33,803 nucleotides of DNA from Phosphoribacter sp964647395 (GTDB taxonomy: Bacteria > Actinomycetota > Actinomycetes > Actinomycetales > Dermatophilaceae), in the NCBI GenBank assembly GCA_964647395.1, contig CAZYHR010000021.1, positions 1-33,803 on the forward strand, in the 5' to 3' direction. Positions within the stretch are counted from its first letter, which is position 1, and each line of letters starts with the position of its first letter. A program made the position numbers and the translations under genes. Of this stretch, positions 23,136 to 32,788 are shown piece after piece. A model generated the notes under the pieces. The model was not told where the DNA came from and did not search any database. It saw only the letters and a list, made by a program, of their open reading frames with translations.

Positions 23136-24419
23136 TCACGCCGTCGGCCGCGCCGGCTGCCTGGTGAACAGCGGGATGAGCGCCCCGACGAGGGCGATGA
23201 TGCCGACCACGGTGAAGGCGAAGGTGTAGTTCTTCGGCTCGCCCGACCCGGCCAACGCGGCGACCGTGAGCGGCCCGACGATGCCGCCGATCGACCAGCC
23301 GACCAGCATCAGGCCGTAGATGCCGCCGGCCTCCTTGACCCCGAAGAACCGGCCGGCCGTCGACGGCATGGTGCCGAACCCCCCGCCGTAGCAGGTGTAG
23401 ATCACGGCGGCGAGCACGACGAACAACGCTGCCGAGGATGCGTGCGGCAGCGCGAGCAGGGCCAGTCCCTGGATGCCGAGGATGCCCACGAAGGAGCGCA
23501 TCTTGCCGATCTTGTCCGACACCCAGGCCCACAGGATGCGTCCGCCGCCGTTGAACAGCCCGAGGATGCCGACCAGCCCGGCGGCGGCGGCGGTGTCGAA
23601 ACCCGCCACCGACGAGGCGGCCCCGGCCGCGACCGAGATCAACGAGATGCCGGCGGTGACCGACAGGGTGAGGATGAGGGTCAGCAGATACCACTGCGGG
23701 GTCGACAGCGCCTCGCGCTGGGTGAAGTCCCGGGTCGCCACCGGACCCGCCGCGCCGGGGGCGGCAGCGGCAGCCTTGGCCGGGGCGCCCGCCACCGTGT
23801 AGCCGGCCGGCGGATTGGCGAACACCGCGGCCCCCAGCAGGCCGGCGACCAGGTAGGCCAGCCCGAGCGGCAGGAAGGGTGCCGTCGGATGGGTGGGGTT
23901 GTTGCCGATGAGGTTGCTCGCCAACGGCGAGGTGATCACCGCGCCGAACCCGAAGCCCCCGACCGCCAGACCGGTGACCAGGCCCACCTTGTCGGGAAAC
24001 CACTTCTGCAGCATGGCGATCGGCACGATGTAGGCCAGCCCGAGGCCGAAGCCGGACAGCACGCCGTAGCCGAGCAGCAGCAGCCAGAACTCCCCCGGTT
24101 CGCGGGCCAGCGCGCTCATGCAGATGCCGATGGCATAGATGACCACCCCGACGATGGCCACCAGCCGCGGGCCCCGCTTGTCCTGGATCTTGCCGCCCAC
24201 GAAGGAGCCCACGAAGATCATGCCGATGGCGATCTGGAAGGGCAGCGACGCCTCGACCGGGGTGAGCCGCATGGTCGCCTCGGGTGCCTGCAGCGCCTTG
24301 GCGAAGACGCTCCAGGCATAGACGGCGCCGATCGCCAACTGCACGAGCACGCCGCCGGCCAGGATGAGCCACCGGTTGGGCATCCGGGCGCCGACCGAGG
24401 TCGTGGGAGCCGTGCTCAT
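23136..24419 (-). CDS. OFA-family MFS transporter, probable formate/oxalate carrier
   Basis: The 427-residue protein has about twelve membrane helices. The family stretch NRWLILAGGVLVQLAIGAVYAWSVF, described in part, and GKIQDKRGPR, GYGVLSGFGLGLAYIVPIAMLQKWFPDK and SDKIGKMRS match the oxalate:formate antiporter (OxlT) group. It lies 35 bases downstream of the NrfD-like gene in the formate dehydrogenase run, so formate uptake or formate/carboxylate exchange is the likely role. The family also moves other small carboxylates. ATG at 24419 is fixed by GAAGGAG a few bases upstream. It closes the operon; selD converges on it. Confidence 0.88.
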   Translation of the reverse strand: MSTAPTTSVGARMPNRWLILAGGVLVQLAIGAVYAWSVFAKALQAPEATMRLTPVEASLPFQIAIGMIFVGSFVGGKIQDKRGPRLVAIVGVVIYAIGICMSALAREPGEFWLLLLGYGVLSGFGLGLAYIVPIAMLQKWFPDKVGLVTGLAVGGFGFGAVITSPLASNLIGNNPTHPTAPFLPLGLAYLVAGLLGAAVFANPPAGYTVAGAPAKAAAAAPGAAGPVATRDFTQREALSTPQWYLLTLILTLSVTAGISLISVAAGAASSVAGFDTAAAAGLVGILGLFNGGGRILWAWVSDKIGKMRSFVGILGIQGLALLALPHASSAALFVVLAAVIYTCYGGGFGTMPSTAGRFFGVKEAGGIYGLMLVGWSIGGIVGPLTVAALAGSGEPKNYTFAFTVVGIIALVGALIPLFTRQPARPTA

Positions 24420-24454
24420 GGGGTCTCCTTCTTGCCGGGGACGGGTGCGCGGCT

Positions 24455-25531
24455 TCAGCCCCGTGGGGCCTGGGTCGTGGCGTCCTGGCGGGTGGCCTCC
24501 TGGGCGCCGGACAGGCGCGCGGTCATGCGCTCGCGTTGCGGGACGACGACGTACTTGGGGTCCTTGGCCGACTCGATGCCGGCGTGGAACACGCCGAACC
24601 GGGTCAGCGCCGAGCCGACGTTGAGGGCCAGCCCGCCGAGCGCCGCCAGGCTCCGGCGCCGGCCACCGAGCACGGTCAGCGCAGCCCCACCGACGGTCAG
24701 GGCCTTGCTGGCCCGCAGCAGTCGCCCGGCGGCACCGGTGTGCAACGGCTCGCCGACCAGGCCGGCGTTGCGCTCCAGCAGCGCGAACGCGGCCAGTTCG
24801 AGGGTCGCTCCGCCGACGGCCATCCGCCGGGCGGGTGCGCACTGCTCGACCGAGGTGGTGAGCATCGCGGCCCCGCCACCGGCGGCGAGCGCCGAGCCGA
24901 CGAAGACGAACGGCAGTTCGCGGTAGATGCCGTGCCAGGTCGGGGTGGCGGTGTCGGCCAGCAGCACGGCGGTGTATGCCGCCAGCGGCGCGGCGAACGC
25001 CCCCGCCCCCAGGCTGGCGCCCCGGTCGAGCACCGGCAGCCACCGGTGGACCGTCGCGGTCGTCCGCGCCCCGCGCAGGCTGGCCGGCGCCACGTGCGGC
25101 AGCGTCAGCTTGCCGACCTCGGACGCGGCCGCCACCCCGGTGAAGGCCCCGAAGCCGGCCAGGATCCATGACCCGACGCTCATCGGCGAGGTCAGCTTGA
25201 CCGTGCGCATCATGTTGAGGAAACGCTCGGGCCGACCCAGGTCGGCGATCAGCGCCGCCGTCGACACACCCAGCGCGCTGAGCGCGACGAGTCGCGAATT
25301 ACGTTGCAGCTCAACCCGGCCCGTCATCTCGCCGCCGGCTGCGAGCAGTGCGGCGGCGGCGGCCAGGCCACCGGTGTAGAGATAGGTGGGGATCTTGTAG
25401 TCCCACGGCGCCGGCTTGACGATGGGCCGGTCGTAGTAGGACGAGAACTCCATCTCCGGCACCATGACGTCATCGCGACGGCGGCGGCGACGCGGCCGCC
25501 GCCCGGTGCGCTCCTCGGCCACTGTGGTCAT
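24455..25531 (-). CDS. NrfD-like membrane subunit of the formate dehydrogenase
   Basis: The 358-residue protein has about eight to nine helices. After a basic, Arg-rich N-terminus comes MEFSSYYDRPIVKPAPWDYKIPTYLYTGGLAAAAA, shown here only in outline, a typical NrfD start, and later DLGRPERFLNMMRTVKLTSPMSVGSW. NrfD subunits anchor iron-sulphur proteins and pass electrons to quinone without haem. It begins with an ATGA overlap on fdhB, so subunits are co-translated. It replaces the cytochrome b subunit (FdnI) used by the E. coli enzyme. This supports electron flow from formate to menaquinone. Confidence 0.9.
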   Translation of the reverse strand: MTTVAEERTGRRPRRRRRRDDVMVPEMEFSSYYDRPIVKPAPWDYKIPTYLYTGGLAAAAALLAAGGEMTGRVELQRNSRLVALSALGVSTAALIADLGRPERFLNMMRTVKLTSPMSVGSWILAGFGAFTGVAAASEVGKLTLPHVAPASLRGARTTATVHRWLPVLDRGASLGAGAFAAPLAAYTAVLLADTATPTWHGIYRELPFVFVGSALAAGGGAAMLTTSVEQCAPARRMAVGGATLELAAFALLERNAGLVGEPLHTGAAGRLLRASKALTVGGAALTVLGGRRRSLAALGGLALNVGSALTRFGVFHAGIESAKDPKYVVVPQRERMTARLSGAQEATRQDATTQAPRG

Positions 25532-26715
25532 ACCGGCCGCCTCCCCAGGAAGCTCAGCGCCGCTCCGACGAGCATCGCCGTCGCCGCGATACCCGCCTTG
25601 CGGAAGATGTCCGGCAGGTCGGCGGTGGTGACCACCGGGTCGGGCGGCAGGCCGTAGACCTCCGGCTCGTCCAGCAGCAGGAAGATCGAGCCGGTGCCCC
25701 CGACGCCGTCCTCGGGGTTGGCGCCGTACAGGCGCGCCTCCGGATAGCCCTGCTCGTGCAGCCGCTCGATGCGTTGCTGGGCCCTGGCGCGCATCTCGTC
25801 GAGGTCGCCGAACTGGATCGAGGTCGTCGGGCAGGTCTGCGCGCAGGCCGGTGTGGCACCGATCTCGAGCCGGTCGTAGCACAGCGTGCACTTCTGGGCG
25901 ATGCCCACGGTCTTGGCGGCGGCGGTCGGGCTGACCCCGGTCATGTTCGTGTCGGTGCGCTTGCCGATGACGCCGAACGGGCAGGCCGCGACACAGTAGC
26001 CGCAGCCGTTGCAGACGTCGTCCTGCACCACGACGGTGCCGAACTCGGTGCGGAACAGCGCCCCGGTCGGGCACACGTCCAGACAGCCGGCATGGGTGCA
26101 GTGCTTGCAGACGTCACTGGCGATGAGCCAGCGGAAGTCCGGCACCGTCCCGGCGTCGAGGGCCTCGCGCGCGGCCGACTCGGCCGCAGCCAGGTCGGTG
26201 GTCCCCGGACCCACCGGTATGCCGCCGTCCCCGACGGACCCCGGCGGCGGCGCCTGCGCGGGCAGCGACGCCGCGGTGCCGGGCCCGTCGAGGGGCAGCC
26301 CGGTCGCGGGGGCCCGGCCGGTGAGCATGGCTGTGGCACGGCGCAACTCGTGCTCGGGGCGCTCCGGTTTGCTGGTCACCGAGCGCGGGTCGGCGCCGGG
26401 CATACCCGGCATACCCAGGTCGACGAGCCGGCCGGAGCGGCGGGCTGCGACGACCTGGTCGGCACTCTGCTCGACGAAGGCGACGTGCCGCCAGGTGTTG
26501 GCCCCGAGAGCGCTGGTGTTGTCGTAGGACCGGCCGGTCAAACCGAGCACGTCCATCGGCAGCTGGTTCCACTCCTTGCAGGCCACCTCGCAGGCCTTGC
26601 AGCCGATGCAGATGGAGGTGTCGGTGAAGAAGCCCTTGCGGGGTGGCGGGTCGACCCACCCGGCGTCGCGGGACGGATCGGTCGGTCCCCACAGCTGGTT
26701 GCGCCAGAAGCTCAC
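25528..26715 (-). CDS. fdhB: Formate dehydrogenase iron-sulphur subunit (FdhB-like)
   Basis: The 395-residue electron-transfer subunit has four cysteine clusters: CIGCKACEVAC, CKHCTHAGCLDVC, CNGCGYCVAAC and CTLCYDRLEIGATPACAQTC. That suits four [4Fe-4S] centres as in FdnH. A single C-terminal helix (GIAATAMLVGAALSFLG) follows. Between the first and second clusters lies an insertion of some 85 residues, rich in Pro, Gly and Ala, absent from FdnH. GTG at 26715 overlaps the fdhA stop as GTGA and follows GGAGG. It carries electrons from FdhA to the NrfD-like subunit. No Tat signal is seen. Confidence 0.92.
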   Translation of the reverse strand: MSFWRNQLWGPTDPSRDAGWVDPPPRKGFFTDTSICIGCKACEVACKEWNQLPMDVLGLTGRSYDNTSALGANTWRHVAFVEQSADQVVAARRSGRLVDLGMPGMPGADPRSVTSKPERPEHELRRATAMLTGRAPATGLPLDGPGTAASLPAQAPPPGSVGDGGIPVGPGTTDLAAAESAAREALDAGTVPDFRWLIASDVCKHCTHAGCLDVCPTGALFRTEFGTVVVQDDVCNGCGYCVAACPFGVIGKRTDTNMTGVSPTAAAKTVGIAQKCTLCYDRLEIGATPACAQTCPTTSIQFGDLDEMRARAQQRIERLHEQGYPEARLYGANPEDGVGGTGSIFLLLDEPEVYGLPPDPVVTTADLPDIFRKAGIAATAMLVGAALSFLGRRPV

Positions 26716-29700
26716 CGGTCCGTCCTCCCTGAGCCGCCGGGGGGCCCGGCGGGGCCGTCGACGGGCGGCTCGTCCCGTTGGGTGTTGCCGGTCTCGACGG
26801 TGACGCCGGCCCGGGATCGATACTCCTCGACGAGCCGGATCACCTCGGGGCCGCGCGGGCGACGTCCGGGGCGGATGTCGCACATCGTCACCTTGGAGTC
26901 CTGGATCGACACGTTGGGGTCGAGCGTGACGCCGATGAGGTCGTTGGCGCTGTCACCGTCGACGACGGCACCGCGGCCACCGACGCCCCAGTGATAGGGC
27001 AGGCCGACCTGGTGCACGGTGCGCCCCTCGACGACCAGCGGGGTCATCCGCTCGGTGACCAGCACCCGCGCCTCGATGGCGGCCCGGGGGCTGACGATGG
27101 TGGCCCAGCCGCCGTTGACCAGGCCGCGCTCGGCGGCCAGTTCGGGCGAGACCTCGCAGAAGAACTCCGGTTGCAGCTCGGACAGGTAGGGCAGCCAGCG
27201 GCTCATGCTGCCGGCGGTGTGGTGCTCGGTGAGCCGGTAGGTCGTGAACATGTAGGGATAGACGTCGGCACCCGGTTCGCCGGCCGAGGGGGCGGTGAGG
27301 TTGTCCTTGCGCGGATAGAGCAGCCGAGCCGGGTTGCGCTGCTGGCCGTAGAGCGGGTTGACGACCGGGCTCTCCTGCGCCTCGTAGTGGGTCGGCAGCG
27401 GCCCGTCGACCAGGCCCTTGGGAGTGAACAGCCAGCCCTTGCCGTCGGGCTGCATGATGAACGGGTCGTCGCCGGCCAGCCCTTCGGGCCCGGTGCTGCC
27501 CGGCTCCGGCCGGTAGGTCGGCGGCTTGGTCAGCGGGAAGTCGGGGACGTCGTGACCCACCCAGCGGCCCTGCTGCTCGTCCCACCAGACGTAGGCCTTG
27601 CGCTCGCTCCACGGGCGGCCCTGCGGGTCGGCCGAGGCCCGGTTGTAGAGGATGCGCCGGTTGAGCGGCCAGGCCCAGCCCCAGTCCGGCGCGACCCAGC
27701 CCTGCTCGGCGTCCGGCTTCTTGCTGGCGGCCCGGTTGACCCCGCCGGCGAAGACGCCGGCGTAGATCCAGCAGCCGCTGGCCGTGGACCCGTCGGCGCG
27801 CAACTCGACGAAGCTCGAGACCGGCTGGCCGGCCTGGTCTCCGGTCAGGTGGTGGCCGTTGATCTCCTCGAGCACCGCTGCGGCGGAAGGCTCCCCGTGC
27901 TCGTCCTCGGGATAGTCCCAGGTGAGGTCGAGCAGCGGCCGGTCCCGGGGGTCGGTGGAGTCGGCCAGCTTGGCGCGGATGCGCTTGCCCAGGTCGTAGT
28001 AGAAGTGCAGGTCGGAGCGGCAGTCGCCGGGCGGGTCGACGGCCTTGCCGTGCCACTGCAGCAGCCGCTGGGTCTGGGTGAAGCTGCCGTCCTTCTCGGC
28101 GTGCGCGGCGGCCGGCAGGAAGAACACCTCGGTGGGGATCTTCGCGGTCTCCAGTTCGCCCGAGGCGATCTCCGGACCGTCCTGCCAGAAGGTCGCCGAC
28201 TCGATGAGGTTGAGGTCGCGCACCACCAGCCAGTCGAGGTTGGCCATGCCGAAGCGCTGCATCCGGCCGTTGGCCGACCCGACCGCGGGGTTCTGGCCGA
28301 GCAGGAAGTAGCCCTTGACGGTGCCCTCGATCATGTCCATGACCGACTGGTAGGTGTTGTGGTTGCCGGTCAGCCGGGGCAGGTAGTCGTAGCAGTAGTC
28401 GTTCTCGGCGGTGGCCGTCTGGCCCCACCAGGCCTTGAGCAGGCTGACCGTGTAGGTGTCGGCCTTGGTCCAGAAGCCCTTCTGGGCGGGGCTGGCCACA
28501 CTGCCGATGAACTCTTCCAGCGTGTCGTGCCGCCCGGCGACCGGCATCGGCAGATAACCCGGCAGCAGGTTGTAGAGGGTCGGGATGTCGGAGGCACCCT
28601 GGATCGAGGCGTGTCCGCGCAGCGCCATGATGCCGCCACCGGGCCGCCCGACGTTGCCCAGCAGCAGCTGCAGGATCGCGGAGGTGCGGATGAACTGCGC
28701 CCCGAGGCTGTGCTGGGTCCAGCCGACGGCATACGCGAACATCGTCGTGCGCTCCCGGCCGCTGTTGCGGGTCAGGGCGTCGGCGACGTAGCCGAAGTCG
28801 TCGACGCTGACCCCGCAGAGCCGCTCGACCAACTCGGGGGTGTAGCGGGCGAAGTGCCGCTTGAGGATCTGGAAGACGCAGTGCGGGTGCTCCAGCGTCT
28901 CGTCCCGCTGGATCGAGTCGATGGCGAACGGGGCGGCCGTGTGGCCCTCGCCCATCTCGGTGCCCTCGACCTTGTCGTCGTCCTCCTGCCCGGTCGTCGC
29001 CTCGCCGCCGTCGCTGGTCGCGTAGGACCACGACGTCAGGTCGTAGCCGCCGGTCTGCGGGTCGTAGCCGGAGAAGACGCCGTCGAGTTCCTCCGGGTCG
29101 CGGTAGTCGTCGCTGATGATCGTCGCCGCGTTGGTGTAGGCCAGCACGTAGTCGCGGAAGTACGTCTCGGTCGACAGCACGTGGTTGATCAGCGCACCGA
29201 GGAAGACGATGTCGGTGCCGGCCCGGATGGGCACGTGCTTGTCGGCCACCGCTGAGGTGCGGGTGAAGCGCGGGTCGACGTGGATGACCGTGGCACCGCG
29301 CAGCTTGGCCTCGGTGACCCACTGATAGGCGACCGGATGGCACTCGGCCATGTTGGAGCCCTGGATGAGGATGCAGTCAGCGTTGGCGAAGTCCTGGACG
29401 AACTGGGTCGCGCCGCCGCGCCCGAACGAGGCTCCCAGACTGGGAACCGTGGAGGAGTGTCAAATCCGCGCCTGGTTCTCGATCTGGATCGCCCCCATGG
29501 CGGTGTAGAGCTTCTTCATGAGGTAGTTCTCTTCGTTGTCGAGAGCTGCCCCACCGAGCGACGCGATGCCCATGGTGCGGTTGAGCCGGCGGCCCTGGTC
29601 GTCGAGGTCCTGCCAGGTGGCCCGCCGGGTCTCGATGACGCGGTCGGCGATCATGTCGCTGGCCTGCTCGAGCGAGAGCGTGGTCCACTCGGTCGCATAG

Positions 29701-30035
29701 GGCGCGCGGTACAGCACCGACCTGGCCCGGGTCGGGCTGTTGACCAGCTGCTCGCTGGCTGATCCCTTGGGGCACAACCGCCCTCGCGAGATCGGCGAGT
29801 CCGGGTCGCCCTCGATGTGGACGATGCGCTCGTCCTTGACGAAGATGTTCTGCCCGCAGCCGACCGCGCAGTAGGGGCACACCGACTTGACCACCCGGTC
29901 CGCCGTGGCGGTGCGCGCCCGGCGTTCGCGGGTGGCCCGGCTGGTCACCGCCGGGCCACGTCCGAGGAAGTCGCCGGTCTGCAACTGGCGTAGCACCGGC
30001 CAGCCCAGGAACGTCCGTGCAGCGGAGCTGGCCAT
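26712..30035 (-). CDS. fdhA: Formate dehydrogenase catalytic subunit, selenoprotein (Sec192)
   Basis: The full product is 1107 residues and oxidises formate to CO2 at a bis-MGD molybdenum or tungsten site. An N-terminal [4Fe-4S] motif uses Cys53, Cys56, Cys60 and Cys88. TGA at 29460-29462 is in frame as residue 192, and the sequence around it, ARI-U-HSSTVPSLGASFGRG, matches the Sec site of FdnG-type enzymes. Homology runs without a break on both sides of the UGA. The remainder carries the molybdopterin-oxidoreductase and dinucleotide-binding domains (WLPYLSELQPEFFCEVSPELA, GLPYHWG). ATG at 30035 has AGGAGG close upstream, overlapping the stop of the glucosidase gene. No twin-arginine leader is visible, so a cytoplasm-facing enzyme is likely. 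Confidence 0.95.
29430..29462 (-). promoter_or_regulatory. SECIS-like hairpin just after the fdhA UGA
   Basis: Directly after UGA (29460-29462) come 11 bases and then GGTTCCCAGTCTGGGAGCC (29430-29448), an 8-bp stem with a 3-base GUC loop. The E. coli fdhF element also has 11 bases between UGA and its GGUU stem, and a GU-containing loop. Here the bulged U appears replaced by a U-G wobble. It should be the SelB recognition element. Confidence 0.82.
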
Positions 30036-30043
30036 GCGACCTC

Positions 30044-32782
30044 CTATGTCGGCGTGACCCGCGTCACTATACCCCCGTGGTCCGGGGCCGAAGCCGGTGC
30101 GCGCCGGGCCGCGGCACACACCAAGTGCGCGACGAGGGCCGTCCAGCCGGTCTGGTGGCTGGCTCCCAGCCCGATGCCGGTGTCGCCGTGGAAGTACTCG
30201 GAGAAGACCGGGTGGGGGTCCCACAGCGGCCCGCTCGGCACGTCTCGCGGGGTGCTCGGCCGGCGGCCGTCCGCGCCTGGCCGGAACAGCGCGACGAGCC
30301 GCTGCTCCAGGTCGTCGGCCGCGTCGCCGACCGGCATCGATCGCCCCGAGCCGGTGGGCAACTCGACGCCGACCTCGGTGCCGGCGCCCGCGGCATACTC
30401 GCGCAGCGCGTCGGCGAGCAGCACGTTGACCGGCATCCACACCGGACCGCGCCAGTTGGAGTTGCCGCCGAACATCGCCGAGGTGGACTCCCCTGGCAGA
30501 TAAGCGATCTCGAGGTCCTGGCCGAGCAGTTCGACGCGGGCCGGGACCCGATAGGCGGCCGACAGCGAGCGGATCCCGAACGGCGAGAGGAACTCCCCCT
30601 CGTCCAGCAGCCGGGTCAGCAGCCGGCCGTGCCGGCCCGGGTCGAGCAGCATGAGGGTGGACTGCCCGCCCTGCCCGCCCCCGGTCTGCAGGATCGCCTC
30701 GGTCTGCTCCGGGTGGTGGCGCTGCAGCCAGCGCAGCCGCTCGACGAAGTCGGGCACCTCGGCTGCCACCCAGTCGGGCAGGACCGCGACGGCCAGCAGC
30801 GGCAGCAGCCCGACCAGCGAGCGCACCTTGAGCGGCCGGCTGTCGGCCCGGTCGCCGCGCCCGACCGGGGTGAGCACGTCGTAGCAGAACCCGTCCTCGT
30901 CGTCCCACAGCGACAGCCCGTGGGTGCCGAAGCTCTCGATCGCCGTGGAGATGGCCAGGAACCGCTCGAGGAACGTCGTGGCCACGTCGTCCCAGGCCGG
31001 CTCCTCGCGGGCCAACTCCAGGGACATCCGCAGCAGGGTGAGGCAGTGGAAGGCGATCCAACTCGTCGCGTCGGACTGCTCCAGCCGCCAGCCCTCCGGC
31101 ACGGCGTGCGACCGGTCGAACAGACCGATGTTGTCCATGCCCAGGAAGCCGCCGTCGAAGAGGTTGGAGTCGTCGACGTCCTTGCGGTTGACCCACCAGC
31201 CGAAGTTGAGCAGGAGCTTGGCGGTGATCCGCAGCAGGAAGTCGCGGTCCCACCCGCCGTCGAGCAGGTAGACCCGCCAGGCGGCCCAGGCGTGCACCGG
31301 CGGGTTGACGTCGGAGAAGGCCCACTCGTAGGCCGGCAACTGCCCGGACGGGTGCTGGGCCCACTCGCGGCAGATCAGCCGCAGCTGCTCCTTGGCCAGC
31401 GCCGGGTCGACGTGGGCCAGCGCCACGCAGTGGAAGGCCAGGTCCCACGAGGCGAACCACGGGTACTCCCACTCGTCGGGCATCGACAGCACGTCGGCCA
31501 GCGCCAGATGCCGCCAGGCCGTGTTGCGGCCCAGCGGCTCGGGCTGACGGCGCTGCGGCGGCGGCTCCGGCTGGCCGGGGTCGCCGTCCAGCCATTGGGC
31601 GACGTCGTAGCGGTAGAGCTGCCGGCCCCACAGCAGCCCGGCGAAGGCGCGCCGGGCGACGTGCCGGTCGGGGTCCGGCACTCCTGCGGGAATCACGGTG
31701 TCGTAGAAGGCGTCCGCCTCCGCGCGCCGCTCCCGCATGATGACCGAGAAGGCCGTGCCGAACGGCCGGTCCGGCAGCGCGCCGGCGCGCAGCCGCAGCC
31801 GCACCTCGACGCGGTGGCCGGCCGGGATCTCGGCGAAGCGATAGAGCAGCGCGATCTTGGTGCCCTGCTGCTGCGGGTTGATCAGGGACCGGTCGTCGTG
31901 CACGACGGCGCGGTCCACCGCGTCCTTGGGGTGCGGCGACGCGTTGGGCCGGCCCCAGAGCCGCTCGGTGTTGGTCTCGTTGTCGCAGGCGAGCACCTCG
32001 GGGTCACCCTCGGCCAGCAGCCGGTAGGTGCCCAGGTGATCGTGCTGCGCCTCGATGACCACGAGCGGGTCGTCGGCGTCCGGCCCGGCCAGCCGGCGCA
32101 GCGTCGGCCGTCGGTCGTCCCGCCCCCAACTCCAGGTGTTGCGGAACCACAACTGCGGCACGAGGTCCAGCGGCGCCGGGTCGGGGCCGTGGTTGGTGGC
32201 GCGCACCAGCATGCAGATGTCCTGCGGCCCGGACTTCGCGTGGACCACGTCGACGTCGAAGAAGCGGTCCTGAGCCAGCACCCCGGTGTCGGTCAGCTCG
32301 AACTCGGGCTCCTCCCGGCTGCGACGCGAGTTCTCTTCCAGCAGAAGGGCATAGGGGTATGCCGCGTGCGGATAGCGGTAGAGCCACGCACCGTAGGAGT
32401 GGGTCGGGGTGGCGTCGATCGGCCACCAGTACTCCTTGACGTCCTCGCCGTGGTTGCCCTGGTGGTTGGTCAGCCCGAACAGGCGCTCCTTGAGCCGGTC
32501 GTCCTGGTGGTTCCACAGCGCGACCGCGAGGTTGAGGAAGCCGAACCGGTCGCAGATCCCGGCCAGCCCGTCCTCGCCCCAGCGATAGGCGCGCAGGTGC
32601 GCGTGGTCGAACGGGACGTGCCCCCAGGCATCTCCGTCGGCGGAGTAGTCCTCGCGGACGGTGCCCCACTGGCGCGCGCTGACATAGGGTCCCCAGGCCC
32701 GCCACGGGTCGTCGTCGTCCGGCGACTCGGCCAGCCGGGCGTGCTCTGGTGTCGGGGCTGACCTGCCGGACGTCGTGGCCAT
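30044..32782 (-). CDS. GH63-like glucosidase (MGH1-like family)
   Basis: The 912-residue cytoplasmic protein resembles the GH63 / mannosyl-oligosaccharide-glucosidase-like group. The family pattern includes WYPSWDLAF-like text here read as WFASWDLAFHCVALAHVDP, then PPVHAWAAW, and near the C-terminus FGGNSNWRGPVWMPVN followed by SEYFHGDTG. It has an (alpha/alpha)6-barrel layout. Family members cleave alpha-glucosides, including glucosylglycerate, and this one is longer than those hydrolases. The stop TAG is embedded in the Shine-Dalgarno site of fdhA (TAGGAGG), only 8 bases before it. It probably starts its own transcript from within the modC tail: CAGGCT lies 6 bases before ATG 32782. Confidence 0.78.
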   Translation of the reverse strand: MATTSGRSAPTPEHARLAESPDDDDPWRAWGPYVSARQWGTVREDYSADGDAWGHVPFDHAHLRAYRWGEDGLAGICDRFGFLNLAVALWNHQDDRLKERLFGLTNHQGNHGEDVKEYWWPIDATPTHSYGAWLYRYPHAAYPYALLLEENSRRSREEPEFELTDTGVLAQDRFFDVDVVHAKSGPQDICMLVRATNHGPDPAPLDLVPQLWFRNTWSWGRDDRRPTLRRLAGPDADDPLVVIEAQHDHLGTYRLLAEGDPEVLACDNETNTERLWGRPNASPHPKDAVDRAVVHDDRSLINPQQQGTKIALLYRFAEIPAGHRVEVRLRLRAGALPDRPFGTAFSVIMRERRAEADAFYDTVIPAGVPDPDRHVARRAFAGLLWGRQLYRYDVAQWLDGDPGQPEPPPQRRQPEPLGRNTAWRHLALADVLSMPDEWEYPWFASWDLAFHCVALAHVDPALAKEQLRLICREWAQHPSGQLPAYEWAFSDVNPPVHAWAAWRVYLLDGGWDRDFLLRITAKLLLNFGWWVNRKDVDDSNLFDGGFLGMDNIGLFDRSHAVPEGWRLEQSDATSWIAFHCLTLLRMSLELAREEPAWDDVATTFLERFLAISTAIESFGTHGLSLWDDEDGFCYDVLTPVGRGDRADSRPLKVRSLVGLLPLLAVAVLPDWVAAEVPDFVERLRWLQRHHPEQTEAILQTGGGQGGQSTLMLLDPGRHGRLLTRLLDEGEFLSPFGIRSLSAAYRVPARVELLGQDLEIAYLPGESTSAMFGGNSNWRGPVWMPVNVLLADALREYAAGAGTEVGVELPTGSGRSMPVGDAADDLEQRLVALFRPGADGRRPSTPRDVPSGPLWDPHPVFSEYFHGDTGIGLGASHQTGWTALVAHLVCAAARRAPASAPDHGGIVTRVTPT

Positions 32783-32788
32783 CCGGCC

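Noticed and set aside
26778..29255. Long plus-strand and alternative minus-strand open frames across fdhA.
   Set aside because: They are shadows of fdhA with low-complexity translations.
29460..29462. TGA as an ordinary stop splitting fdhA into two genes or a pseudogene.
   Set aside because: Homology continues in the same frame on both sides, the site equals the known Sec position, a hairpin follows at the expected distance, and the full Sec machinery is nearby.
30017..32761. Long plus-strand open frame across the glucosidase gene.
   Set aside because: Shadow frame; the minus-strand protein has clear family motifs.
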